Made by a program: the position numbers and the translations under genes
Source of the DNA: Rhizomys pruinosus
Taxonomy: Eukaryota > Chordata > Mammalia > Rodentia > Spalacidae
Direction: 5' to 3'
DNA: 64,000 bases
NCBI GenBank assembly: GCA_009823505.1
Contig: VZQC01009967.1
Location: 392,720 to 456,719, forward strand
Shown: positions 12,656 to 24,057 of the stretch, one piece after another
Position numbering within the stretch: the stretch's first letter is position 1
Layout: the number at the start of each line of letters is the position of its first letter
Notes under the pieces: generated by a model
Told to the model about the DNA's origin: nothing
What the model saw: only the letters and a program-made list of their open reading frames with translations
The model's database searches: none

Positions 12656-13636
12656 TACAAAGGGCAAGATACAACACATAGAAAGGGAAGGGCACACATG
12701 GAAAGAAAGGACCCACAGACCAGATGGAAGAAGTGATTAATGATGGTGGTGGGCCATAATTTCAACAGTACTAGAGCCCTTCAGTTGGGACACAGGAAAG
12801 GAGCTGGCTCTCATCTTCTATTAACTGACAACACTGTTCTTCCTAAATTGTCTCCGCACTGGAATCTCCAGCATCCAGCATATAATTCATATAATTATTT
12901 CTGGTGTCTCTTCAGGCCTGAATTAGTTTGGAATCCCTGGTGGAACATGGACCGTTTTGTGTCTACCGAAGGGAGATAGAGAATAGTCGGAGATTTCATG
13001 TATGTGTGTTGAATAACTGCTCTATCAAGAACCATGTTATAGAGCTGGGTAAAAGGAGAAAGTGAATGAGTGATAGAAGCACTGATTCGAGATCCTTGTG
13101 ATCAGATTCCACATAAAAGAAGTGAAGACTAGTCCCTGAAGATAAGCTGTTGTTCCTCAGCAGAAGGAAGTGCATGCGGAGATGTCTGTAGGCAGGAAAA
13201 TTTTAGGCATCAGAAATGCCCTTACTGCACTTACATTGTAGTTTAGATGCTGGCAGGCTCTGTTGGTTCGTGCTATTCCCTTCTGCTTTGGGGAGGCAGA
13301 AAAATAAATCATTCCATACAATAGTAATTTCGTAAAGCTGTTTCCTTGTGGTCATTCATAAATTTGGAAAGAAAATAGCAGTAGAGATCTAAGGGGATAT
13401 TGGTTGGAGAATCAAAGCTGTGTTCTCCTTGGTGACCTCCAGTTTCTAACCTACATGAAGACCAGCTTCATGGTAGATATAAGATCTCAGAAGGCCAGCT
13501 CCCTCCTCTCAGATACTCTACCCTGTTATGATGCAGGGGTAAGATTGCTACACTGTGAGAAATTTAAACTATCTCTAGTCTCATGTTTTTCATTTTTAAA
13601 TTTTTATCAGCATCACTTTGTAAAAAATAACATGAC

Positions 13637-13802
13637 TGCCGGGCATGGTGGCACACGCCTTTAATCCTAGCACTCGGGAGGCAGAGGCAGGCGGATCTTT
13701 GTGAGTTCAAGGCCAGCCTGGTCTACAGAGTGAGTTTTAGGACAGCTGGAGCTACAGGGAGACCCTGTCTTGAAAAGACCAAAAAAAAAAAAAAAAAAAA
13801 AG
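13637..13802 (+). mobile_element. B1 SINE, full length
   Basis: GCCGGGCATGGTGGCACACG through GGGAGACCCTGTCTTGAAAA, with an A tail of about 20. Confidence 0.96.
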
Positions 13803-14039
13803 TATGTTTAGAAAGGAGTACGAAGAAGAAAAGGAGAGATTACGCTTTTCTGAATTCTTCACAGAAAAGTGCCCGGATCCAGAAGCACTGCCCTGGGAGG
13901 TGAGACCCCAGCCACTATCTCATTAACACACTAGATATTCTGCCCACCTATTTATTTAGTATGACTTAAGGTGAACCCAGCTTCCCAGGTCCCATGACCA
14001 GATGACTGACCAGTGAAACTGGAAAGGTAGATTTCTTTT

Positions 14040-14400
14040 TTTAACAGATAGAGATTTTTTTTCCTTTTTCAGGATATATAACTTTTATTTTCTTCTTTGA
14101 CAGTTACATACATGTTGGTCTACTCCTACCAGCCCCCTACCCTCCCTTATCTCCCTCAGACCCCTGTCAATGCCCCACCCTTACAAGTCCTCTTTTCACA
14201 TTCATATCTGAGTTTCTGTCTTGAGACTCACTGAGCTTAATTAGGGTCTTCTCTTTGACCCTGGGTTTTGGACCATCCATTGGAGCTTGGGTACACAAAG
14301 GCAAAGACTGACACTCCCCTAGAATCCACCAGTAGCCAATATTTCAGCAGATTTTATAGTGTTTACCAGTTAATGTTATAGGGGTGTCTGCCACTCTGAC
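14040..14400 (-). mobile_element. L1 3' UTR-like segment
   Basis: Antisense: CTTAATTAGGGTCTTCTCTT and CATTGGAGCTTGGGTACACA follow Lx-like L1 3' UTR order. It may continue towards 14790; that part (CTGGAG/CCTGGG repeats) was not recognised. Confidence 0.55.
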
Positions 14401-14815
14401 ACTATGAACTTGAAGCTGGAGTTCTCCCCTGGGTGCTGGAGCTGTGATCCTGCCCTGGGGGCTGGAATAATGGTCCACTCCCAGGAGCCAGAGTTTCTGG
14501 TCTCCTTCTATGAACTGCCACTGTGGTCCTTCCTGTGGTCCCCAAACCTGAGCAATGGTTCTACATTCCCTGGGTTGATGGTGGGGACAGATTCAAGGAT
14601 GGAAAAATTCCTGATATCAGGCAGCAGTTTCAGCCTTCTCTGAATAACTCCACTCCCATAACCCTCTCCCTGAAGTCCCAGGTTGTGCATGCAGTGACTT
14701 TGCCTCAGTGTTGGACTTATGCTGGGAATAAGGGAAGTATCTGTCATTTGCAGATGTCTTTGAAATTCAAGTAAAACTGCCCTGAAGCTTCTGTTTGGGT
14801 CCGTTCTTAAATTCT

Positions 14816-15066
14816 TTTTTTTATTATTTCTTTTAATTATTTATTTCTGTATGTGTATGAATGTACTGTATGCATGTAGGTTTCTGCACCGGTGTCGTGC
14901 AATGCCGCGGAGGTCAGAAGAGGGTGTCGGATTCCCCTGGAACTGGAGTTCTCCTGGAATTGGAGTTATAGACGGTTCTCAGCCGCCATGTGGGTGCTGG
15001 GGATCGAACCCGGGTCCTCTGCAAGAGCAGTCGGCACTCTTAACCACTAGACCATCTCTCCAGCCC
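14816..15066 (-). mobile_element. B2/B3-class SINE, 17-bp-duplication subfamily, copy C
   Basis: Antisense, full length, with the doubled unit (GGAACTGGAGTTCTCCTGGAA...). TSD TAAATTCT at 14808-14815 and 15067-15074. It sits inside older L1-like DNA. Confidence 0.94.
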
Positions 15067-15084
15067 TAAATTCTCTTATGAATG

Positions 15085-15394
15085 AGACTAGGAACCCTCT
15101 AGGGGACACTCCCTGTTTTGATAGGAGGTTACCACAGTTCCAGGCTCATGGGAGGGGTCATAGTTTCAATTACATTGGTTCTTACCACTTTCCTGTCTCC
15201 ATTGTTCTGTCTTCACAACTATATTTGTGTTTATGAATGAGCATTCTCACCTCTATGCAGCAAATGGAGGCAACAGTTATTCTCGGCTTGAATTTCTTGT
15301 TAGACAGCTAGCAATATTGGAAAAACCACTTTCCCCCTTTTGCTCAAGAAGACAAATGGAATGCATGTCCTCTTTTTCATGGTCAAGGATCTGG

Positions 15395-15444
<50 letters not shown>

Positions 15445-15800
15445 TCTGTCTGTGGTTTTTCACATCTTCCTCATTGGACAGGGTGAGCCAGTGATGAGAT
15501 ATCTTAATGGAGAGCCACCACCACCTCCTATTCACTCTCCATCCATTTTTGTTTCTTATTTGACAAGTCCTCTCTTGTCTGCACCTGGTGGTCTGTTTTC
15601 CTCCTCCTCGGGGTGGATGGTATCCATGGGTATGCGGCCTAGTGGCTGCCCAAAGGTGTGACTCCTAGAGAGAGGGGTGTGGTGGTTGAATGCTGGAATC
15701 CACCAGCTGCCTGTCCTTGCTCTCTAGGAAATGGGGCGTCTCAGGTGGCAGTCTCTCTCCAGTGGGGCAGGCTTTTCATGCTTTCTTTACCCACTTTGCC
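15085..15800. other. Unassigned segment around a (GT)n run
   Basis: Somewhat GC-richer. The 144-codon open frame at 15227-15661 includes the translated GT repeat and is not a gene. Confidence 0.5.
15400..15442. repeat. (GT)n microsatellite
   Basis: Pure GT run of about 42 bp. Confidence 0.97.
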
Positions 15801-16040
15801 CTGGTTCGCCTTCTTTTGCTGTGATAAACATCATTACCAAAAGCAAATTGGGGAGGAAACGGTTTGTTTTCTCTTTGAGCTTACTTACCGTCCATCATTA
15901 AGGGAAACCAAGGCAGAGAATGCCTCACAGAAGTTCCCCTAGACCAATCTAATGGAGGAAAGTCCTTAATTGGCATCCCACTTCAAGGTGACAGGATCAG
16001 ATTAGACCTAAGGATTTCTTAGAATCAGTTTGTCATGTTT
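15800..16040 (-). mobile_element. URR1-like rodent repeat
   Basis: TTTTGCTGTGATAAACATCA, ACCAAAAGCAAATTGGGGAG, AGACCAATCTAATGGAGG in the order I remember for URR1 read in reverse. The middle is deleted. Confidence 0.6.
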
Positions 16041-16229
16041 ATCTCACCCCGATTATGATTCACATAAACACTTGTTAAATTGAATTCAATTAAGTGCCAG
16101 ACATTGGCTTAGTTTATTTTACATTAAGCATACATTAGAAATACATGCCATAGTTCTTGCAGATTACATTACTCACTGACACACCACTGTTAACATTAAG
16201 CTGGAAAAGAATCATCTTTCTTTTTCTTT

Positions 16230-16447
16230 TTTTGTTATTTTTATTTTGTGTATGCATGTATTATTGCCTGCACATTTGTAAGTGTACCTGTGTCCTGCAA
16301 TGCCCAAAGAGGTCAGAAGAGGGCGTCAGATGAACTGTAACTGGAGTTATGGACTGTTGCCAGCTGCCATGTGGGTGCTGGGATTTGAACCCTGGTCTTC
16401 TGCAGGAATAGCCACTGTTCTTAACTGCTGAGCCATCTCTCCAGCCC
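16230..16447 (-). mobile_element. B3 SINE, older copy
   Basis: Antisense, ending GCTGAGCCATCTCTCCAGCC; single unit and no duplication. The body is more diverged and T-rich at the left end. Confidence 0.85.
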
Positions 16448-16449
16448 CC

Positions 16450-17349
16450 TGCTTTCCTTTTTCAAAACCACATTAGTTTCCTACTTCTGAATTATTTTTC
16501 TTCCTTTAAATCATAATCTTTCTGGGTTTAGGGGTATGCTGCCTAGAGATATTCACACATATCCATCTTATATTAAGTAATACACAATCACACACACGCA
16601 CTCACACACTCACAAAAACCAATACACATGCAAATATAATTCTTTCAAAGGATGATGCAAAAGCAAAAAGACTAAATGAGGCTTTCAGTGTTGTTTTAGA
16701 AAATTGCTGCCCTTCAGATATTTTTGTGACCACTTAGACATGACAGTTGATAGCAGACATTACAGTTTTCACTTTAGCTAACAGATGTTCCATTCAAATT
16801 GCTATAATTATTTTTATCTTGTGATTGCTATGCCAGCACAAAGCATGTAAGTTAGAAAGATAGGTGTTTATAATGGCCTTGCAGTTTGATTAGCCATACA
16901 TTATTGTGCCATGTTAAATTATAAAACACAATTCATGATTGTGCCATGCAGTTCCTTTAATCATGTCTAGAATGTGCTGAAGCATGCAACTGTATTTTAC
17001 ATCACTGAGACTGACTTAGGTGGCCTAGTTTTCTAATAAGGAATAAAATGAGGTATCATTGTAAATTTAGTAAAATGTGGTTATTAGCTCATTTTAATTT
17101 CACATGCTACTAGCTTTATTTCCCGCAGTTCTTGTAAACCTCAAATAACTTCTCAACATACAATTATATGACTTAGGAAGTAAAATTAAAATTGCACAAT
17201 TGTAATTTATTGATTTTGGACCAGTAGTTGATGGTTTTTCAGTCTCTTGAGGACAAAATTCATTTATAATACCATTCAGGAAATGAGAATAAAATAAACA
17301 TCATTGTGTAACACAAAACATCCCATTGTTTATAATTTAAAGAATAGTT
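16450..17349. other. Unique DNA, no gene seen
   Basis: AT-rich, with scattered CACA near 16590. Confidence 0.6.
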
Positions 17350-17545
17350 ATTCTTTGGGCACTTATTTGTAGTATCCCAACTACTCAGGGAATCAGGCAG
17401 AAAAGTACTACCAGTTCGATGCCTTCCTAGTCAATGTAGCAAGACCTTACCTCAAAAAATAATTTAAAAAAGGGTTGAGTGCGGAAGTCAGTGATGGCAA
17501 GCACCTATGTACAGCCAAGTTCAAGCCCCAGTACTGAAAACAAAA
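17350..17545 (+). mobile_element. Old B1-like plus ID-like fragment
   Basis: TATCCCAACTACTCAGGGAA and GCAAGACCTTACCTCAAAAA resemble an old B1. Then GTTCAAGCCCCAGTACTGAA resembles an ID B box. Confidence 0.5.
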
Positions 17546-18103
17546 CCGACAAGCATCAAGTAGGTATCATCCAATTAACTCGTGGACAGTAACTCTTCTG
17601 CTTTAAAGCCTTGAGATTCTTCAAAGAACAGTTAAACATTAGAATGTCGATTATTATCAGCATCCTTACAGTAAAGCCTGTGCGGGAAGAAGAAAAGAAC
17701 GATGGCAGTAATTAATGTATTCATTTTCCCAGCATTCTATCAGTTTTGAACATACAAGGAAGTTGATGTAGCCATAAACTAAACAACACGTAGCCACCAT
17801 CGATATCTCAGCCATTGCTGGGATTTTGTTCATCTTTTTCTTTGTACATAAACACACAGAGTGCATCATCTTAAGGCAAGCTTCAGGTATTATGACATCT
17901 ATCTAGTTGCTCAGTACTTCCCTACATCTTGGAATAAGCTCTTCCCTCGGTCACCAATATACTATTATCAGCATGCTTATGAAATGAGAGAAGTTTACTG
18001 TCTTAAATATTCCCCCATGTTTATATTTCTCAGAGGGTTTCCAATACCTTTCAGAGCATTTAAAATATCTTTTTTCTGACCTTATTATTGCTCTGTATAT
18101 ATA

Positions 18104-18123
18104 TCTCTAATATATATATATAT

Positions 18124-18162
<39 letters not shown>
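18104..18162. repeat. Perfect AT palindrome merging into (GA)n
   Basis: 18104-18129 is a perfect 26-bp palindrome (TCTCTAA, then alternating TA, then TTAGAGA). Its right arm runs on into a GA repeat to 18162. Confidence 0.95.
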
Positions 18163-18639
18163 GCTGTCTCAAAAGACAAGCAATAAACAACAAAAGAGAG
18201 GTTGTTTTTGTTTATCTGGCTAGAGTCAGGCTGTTTGCTGTAGTCATTTTATTAGATGTAACATTTCCCTCTCTTTAATTTTGTTTACTCTATTGTTACT
18301 GGATTTTCCAAGAGATTTCCTTTTAAATGCTGTCTGAAGCTGCAGCTTGTTTACCTCTATAATCCCTTGATTTTACCATAGAGCCCTATTTACATGGTAA
18401 TGAGCAAGGAAGAGGTCTTCTGTGCTCTTATATTAGAGGTGTGATTGGCAAGCCCACTCTCTGTTTTGTGAACTTTTGGGAGTCTTCTCAGTCATCTGGG
18501 AAGAGGTTGAATACTGGGTACTTTGGGTCCTCCACAAGTTATGCACTTGTAAAATCCCAGTCAGTTAAGCACTGGCAAAAGAGTTTTGCCTTGAAAGTAG
18601 GAATTATTAAGGAGAAATGAGAGGTATTTTGTTGGTTTC

Positions 18640-18803
18640 TGTGTTTTGTTCTTTTGAGACATTGTCTCTATGCAGCTGGCCTAGAACTCATTTTGTAGAG
18701 GAGGCTGTCCTTCATGTCCCTCATGACCTCATAGAGATCTGCCTTTCTTTGCCTTTGCCTCTTGAATACTGGGATTAAAGGCTTGTGCCACCACTCAGGC
18801 TTG
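18640..18803 (-). mobile_element. B1 SINE, diverged
   Basis: Antisense: TTTTGAGACATTGTCTC, TGGGATTAAAGGCTTGTGCC. Confidence 0.8.
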
Positions 18804-18933
18804 AGAACGAAGAGTTTTTAAATTGTTTCAAAATAGTTACTTTTTCTCTTTTTGCTCAAACCAAAACCTGAGATATTTCTCCAACAACCTGATGAAGCTT
18901 GTGGTAATATAGTTGAAGAAACCCTGGGCCTTG

Positions 18934-19171
18934 GCAGAAGAGATGGCTCAAGGATTAAGTTCAGTGGCTGCTCTTGCAGAGGACCTGGGTTCTGTTCCCA
19001 ACATCCAAATGGCAGCTATCAACCATCAGTAACTCCAGTCCAACGGATCTGACGCCCTATTCTGACTTCCTCGGGCATTACGCAACATGAGTGCACTTAC
19101 ACACATACAAGTAATACACTCATGCACGTAAAAGAAAAATAATAAATAAAATATTTTTAAACTTAAAAGAA
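18934..19171 (+). mobile_element. B3 SINE with 17-bp TSD
   Basis: Sense copy with AGAGATGGCTCAAGGATTAA and GACCTGGGTTCTGTTCCCA; no 17-bp duplication. Flanks 18917-18933 and 19172-19188 match at 16 of 17 positions (AGAAACCCTGG[G/T]CCTTG). Confidence 0.9.
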
Positions 19172-19466
19172 AGAAACCCTGGTCCTTGAGGTTTTCAATT
19201 CTCCAACTCAACCACACTAAGCCTCCATCTATCCATCAATTGCAGTTCAATATTGCTGCTGTTACTGGCTCTACATGAAATGTTCTGATAAATGTTCTAG
19301 TCCTGACAGTATGCTTTAATGCTCTGTACTCTTCTCTCTTTCCAGATCTGCAAAAGCCATTGGTCCAGTGATCACAATTCACTTATGGGTCTAATAGGGT
19401 TGCTGTTTTTCCAGTTGTTTGATTTTTTTTCTTGTGGAGATGAGGGTGAAAAAATCTGAACTCTTT

Positions 19467-19475
19467 TTTTTGTGT

Positions 19476-19519
<44 letters not shown>

Positions 19520-19646
19520 GAGATAGTTCCAGCTGTCCTGGAACTCACTATGTAGACCAGGCTGGCCTTGAACTCACAGAGATCTGCCTGCTTCTGCCTC
19601 CAGAGTGCTGGGATTAAAGGCATTTGCCAACACACCCTGCCCAACT
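19467..19646 (-). mobile_element. B1 SINE with (GT)n-converted tail and 12-bp TSD
   Basis: Antisense B1 (19519-19646) preceded by a (GT)n run of about 45 bp where the tail should be. Perfect TSD TCTGAACTCTTT at 19455-19466 and 19647-19658 encloses both, so the microsatellite belongs to the insertion. Confidence 0.92.
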
Positions 19647-19967
19647 TCTGAACTCTTTACAGGTCAGGTTGGAAGGCAGAAGTTCATAGATTTTTCTATT
19701 TTTAACTTCGAATCAAGCAAGGCTTACACACATTTCTGTGATTATTGGGCCCCTGTGGTCTCCTGAATCTTAAGGAATCCAAGTGAGATCAAACTTCCTC
19801 CAAAATGTCATTGCTACTTCAATGAATAAAGTTTGACATTATGATTTTGCAAAATTCTTTTCTTATGAAGAGGCATCCTTTGGCGGTTCTGTGAAATTCA
19901 GAAGCATATTATCAAGTGGTGATTTATACAGCTCTCTGAATAAACTAAAACAATGTAGCTAAATATG

Positions 19968-20275
19968 GGCTGGGGAGATGGCTTAGTATGTAAGAGTGCT
20001 TGCTATTTAAGCGTGAAGAGCTGAGTTCAAATCACCAGTGCCTTCCTAAAAATGTGTGCCTGTGGTAACCTCAGCATTGTTGGGGACAGGGTTCAGAGTA
20101 TGAATGAGTAGAGCTTGCTGGCTGCTAGCCTAACTTCAGGCTCAATGAGAGACCCAATTCCAAGGGCATAAAGTAGAGAGTGATAGGTATCCTACAAGCT
20201 CTTCAGGCCTCTGGGCAGATATTTCCTTACACACACACATGCATATAATGCACACACACACACACACACACACAA
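19968..20275 (+). mobile_element. B4 SINE (ID-B1 composite) with (CA)n tail
   Basis: Head GGGCTGGGGAGATGGCTTAG, GAGTTCAAATCACCAG, a B1-like middle with CTCAATGAGAGACCC, then CA-rich tails at 20228-20275. The order matches B4. Confidence 0.8.
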
Positions 20276-20284
20276 ATACAAACA

Positions 20285-22080
20285 CACAAATTGCTGAATA
20301 GCACAAGTAAAAATTTTATAATATATAAATTCCATGTTAATAAAGTAGTTTTTTTAAATATGTATTGTTTATGTAACTAATTGTTAGATACTAGTCTTCT
20401 ATAAAGTATTCAAAATAAATTTTATGGTTAAGAAATGCACTAGTGTTTGTGGGACCAAGTACGATTTTTGTTGATTGAAATTCAGATTCATTTATGCCTG
20501 ATGGTTTGTTGATTTCATTTAACTTACCTCCGTTGTTTATCATAACTATGTGAAAGGTATTTTATTATAGTAAAAGTATGCATGACAAACTGAGGTTTCA
20601 GGAATAATACTATTAAGATCCCTAGGCTCTTAAGAAGTTGGGATTGATTTATACCATTTTTATTGTTGTATTATCTGCACCTGATTTATGGTGTTGTCTT
20701 TCTCTTACTCAGGCAATTCAAATTGTCTAGGTCAGAATTTTTAGAGGACTACGTATTACACAGCCCACTGGAGTTCCACACTATTGAACTGACAAAAGAA
20801 CATTCAGGTCAATTATCACTCAAGGTCCAACAACTCTGAGGTAGTCAACAGTTGTAAGCACAGAATTAGGTGTAGTTATAATTGAGTATTTAGTTTTAAA
20901 ATAACCATATGGAAGAGTGATGATCACTCATTCCAAATTGTGGAAAACTATATTCTTTCTTAATCATATCCTAGGGATAGCAAATAGAATTCATCTTTTC
21001 TCAATCCAATACAATTGGTTTCTAGTGGTGCTTCTATGGGTTCCATCTATATGAGAGACTGTGAGGCCAAAAGACATTTGTTATTGATGTAACGTCAGTC
21101 ACATTTGAGGATTAGAAACTAAGAACACTCAGTCACATTTGAGGATTAGAAACTAGGAACATTCAGGCCCTGTGGTTCTTGCCCTACTCAGACTAAGACT
21201 ATCTTTCTGAAGTGTGGACAGTTTCAATTTGAGTGTTCTGAACTTTGAATTGTATTGTTATGAGCTCCACAACTCATTTAATTTTGAAAAGTTATTCTAT
21301 AGTAAAAAGTTGGCAAATGTTTTAAAGAAACTATGTGACAGTTCACTTAGTGGGAAGTTATTAATCTTATAATAAATGTAGCTTTTATTTAGTATGAGTA
21401 ATAAGGACAACTTGGCAAGAATTTAGAGTTAGAATTTCTTAGTGTAATAATTTTTGGATACGGTCCAAAGGAATGGAAATAATGTGTGCATTGAGAGATA
21501 TTTAATTAACCATACAGGAGATGTAGGAGAACCCAGGGTGACTGTGGAGGAAGTCACAATGTTTGCTTAACTGTTTACCAAGCATGTTAAGACTAAAACA
21601 TTTATTAAATAAAAAATTACTGAAGCTATGAACCTTACTTCCATATTTGTAATATTCAGACAGCTTTATACTTATCAGTACATATGTTTGTATGACAGTC
21701 GATGTATATGAGTTTTATCAAAGAAATACTTGTGAAATTCCACTGATTTTTAAATTAGTTCTGTTTATCAATTAAGTAGTCACTGTGGAATTGAGTAAGA
21801 ATAGCCAATATTTGTGCAGTAGAAGAAGACATGACATGAAATAAGGCAACACATACTACTCTCCATTATTAAAACTCATGGATAATTATTTTGCATATGA
21901 AACAAGAAGTTGGAAAACACAAAGTTGAGCATTATAAATTTAGTAATTAAGTTGTCAAGTTTCCATGTGTTTAATGAAATGAAGCTTAAAGATAATATAG
22001 CCTCAACAGTTGGGATTGTAAATTTCTTGATTGCGTTAAAGACTTTATTATCTTAGGCACTTATAGATCTTTGAAATATT
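20285..22080. other. Repeat-poor unique DNA
   Basis: About 1.8 kb with no interspersed repeat apart from the 34-bp duplication. No gene seen. Confidence 0.6.
21096..21163. repeat. 34-bp tandem duplication
   Basis: Two adjacent 34-bp units beginning CAGTCACATTTGAGG differ at two positions (start 21096 and 21130). Confidence 0.95.
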
Positions 22081-22084
22081 TGTT

Positions 22085-22215
22085 TATTTTTATTTTATGT
22101 TTATGAATGATTTGTTGATATAATACTTGATATATACATACTTGATACCCAGGCCCATAGGGCATCAGATCCCGGGGAACTGGAGCTCTTAACTGCTGAG
22201 TATGTTTATCTGGCC
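22085..22215 (-). mobile_element. B3-like SINE fragment, old
   Basis: Antisense remnant: T-rich left end, then GGGGAACTGGAGCTCTTAACTGCTGAG. Much of the middle is lost. Confidence 0.5.
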
Positions 22216-22707
22216 CTTATTTATAGATCTTTAGAAAACGTACTTCATAAGATTCTAGACCACTGTGCTGCCAGGGGACTGAAGGACTACAACTAGGGAG
22301 AGTTTTCTAAATGTTATTACTGGAGCACTTGGTGAACACGGTACTGCCTCACCCTTGGGAGTCACATCCAGTGTGGCATTTCCAGGTTGATCATAGAGAG
22401 AGATGCCATTTTATCTCAAGTTTTCAGGTAGACGCTATCTGGGAGTAAAAGCATTTGCTTGAATTGCTTTGAATTCATAGGCAATGTTGTTTGGCTCATC
22501 TCTGTGCAGGATAGCAGGGCCTCCAACTTGCTTCTTTTTCTGAGGTATCTAGGTGAGCCACCCTTGTTTTGTGCTGCATGCTTTGATTTCCACCTCTGCC
22601 CTCCTGCTTGTGGCTGCCACCTCTGCAGTTACCATTTCCTTTCAGTCATTTCTTCACTAACACAGAGACTATCCTGCCGGTTTTGTAACAAATAGTTACA
22701 CACACAC

Positions 22708-22865
22708 CCTTTTTTATTTTTATTTTTGGTCTTTTTGAGACACAGTCTCCCTTTAGGACCAGCTGGATTGGAGCTCACTTTGTAGACCAGACTGGTCTTG
22801 AACTCATGGATATCTGCCTGCCTCCACCTCCAGAGTGCTGGGATTAAAGTCATGCCCATCACTAA
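22708..22865 (-). mobile_element. B1 SINE
   Basis: Antisense: GGTCTTTTTGAGACACAGTC through GAGTGCTGGGATTAAAGTCA. Confidence 0.88.
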
Positions 22866-22866
22866 A

Positions 22867-22963
22867 GACGGCTCTTAGCCGTTATATGGGTGCTGGGAAT
22901 TGAACCTGGATCCTCTGCAAGAGCACTCAGTGCTCTTAACCACTGAGCCATCTCTCCAGCCCC
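22867..22963 (-). mobile_element. B3 SINE, 5' half only
   Basis: Antisense tRNA-like head ending GCCATCTCTCCAGCCCC, abutting a B1 at its left. The B1 may have landed in or beside it. Confidence 0.8.
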
Positions 22964-23385
22964 TTTACTACCACTATCTAAAATGAGTATTCATCTATTA
23001 TCGAAAATAATTTGTAACCTAATTCTGACTTGTATCTTCCTGTAAGAAATTAATACTCTAAGATATTTACTTCTGGTATATACAAAAATTATTTTTCTAC
23101 ATAGTTCTTTTGTTTCTGGAGTAGTACTGAGAATAACTCAGATCAGTCCTCTCAGCCTTCAACAAATGTTACAGTTACAGGAACTGGCAACAGATTTAGG
23201 AACATGGTAAAACATACCCTGTTCTGTTCTTAGGCTGTCCTGGAGGAAAATGATAATTTGACCTTATGAATCATGTGATTTATCCTATTAATTGTCCTTT
23301 AAAATACTACTTATTATAAATAGATTTAAGTACTTCCTATACAATATATTGAATGCTGTACAAACATTGAGTAATTTAACAAATC

Positions 23386-23391
23386 TTTATT
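23386..23391 (-). terminator. Poly(A) signal AATAAA of the EIF4A3 retrocopy
   Basis: AATAAA on the minus strand about 190 bases past the retrocopy stop codon, in sequence that reads as a 3' UTR. It probably marks the parental mRNA 3' end. No adenine tail follows, so the insertion boundary is not readable. Confidence 0.7.
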
Positions 23392-23579
23392 GAACACTCA
23401 CATACAATGTTTGATGAAAAAGATTTCAAGCAATGCATTATTTACATATGGGTAAGAAATGGTGGCAGAGTCCTAGGAGTCTGCCCCAGGGATTATGACA
23501 GCTCATATAATCCCCATTAAATAGCAGCCACCCCTTCGAGTTTCAGAAGGGAGCACTCCACAGGGCACAAGCGCCGGCT

Positions 23580-24044
23580 TCAGATCATGTCCGCCACATT
23601 CATAGGCATCTCGTCAATCTGGGTGGCATAGTACTGCTCGATATCTCTGAGGATTCGGATGTCGTCATTCTTTGCAAAATTGATGGCCACCCCCTTCCGG
23701 CCATAGCGACCGGATCTCCCGATTCTGTGGATGTACAGCTCCCTGTTGTTGGGCAGGTCGTAGTTCATGATGAGGGACACCTGAGGGACGTCCAGCCCCC
23801 AGGCCCAGACGTCTGTGGAAATGAGCACTCGGCTGACACCGGACCGGAACTCCTTCGTGATGGACTGGCGCTCTTTCTGGGGCATGTCTCCATGAATGGA
23901 GGACACGGTGAAATTGGCTTCTCGCATTTTCTCTGTCAGCCAGTCCACCTTCCTCTTGGTGTTGCAGAAGATGATGGCCTGGGAGATGATGAGCGTGTCG
24001 TAGAGATAACACAGGGTGTCAAACTTCCACTCCTCTCTTTCCAT
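23580..24044 (-). pseudogene. EIF4A3 retrocopy, second open segment: RecA lobe 2
   Basis: This 154-codon open segment starts at a true ATG (24042-24044), created where the parent has Val in the AVEREEW linker. It runs in frame to the parental stop position, a TGA at 23580-23582. It holds the C-terminal RecA-like lobe with the IFCNTKRK motif, [13 protein letters not shown], motif V (Arg of WARGLD changed to Trp) and motif [15 protein letters not shown], and ends NVADMI where the parent has NVADLI. It is separated from the first segment by a stop plus a +1 T insertion. The ATG has G at +4 but T at -3. Nothing shows that it is translated. Confidence 0.85.
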
Positions 24045-24057
24045 GGATACAAAAAAA

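Noticed and set aside
15227..15661. 144-codon open frame on the plus strand
   Set aside because: It translates the (GT)n microsatellite (Cys-Val repeats) and unrelated flanks.
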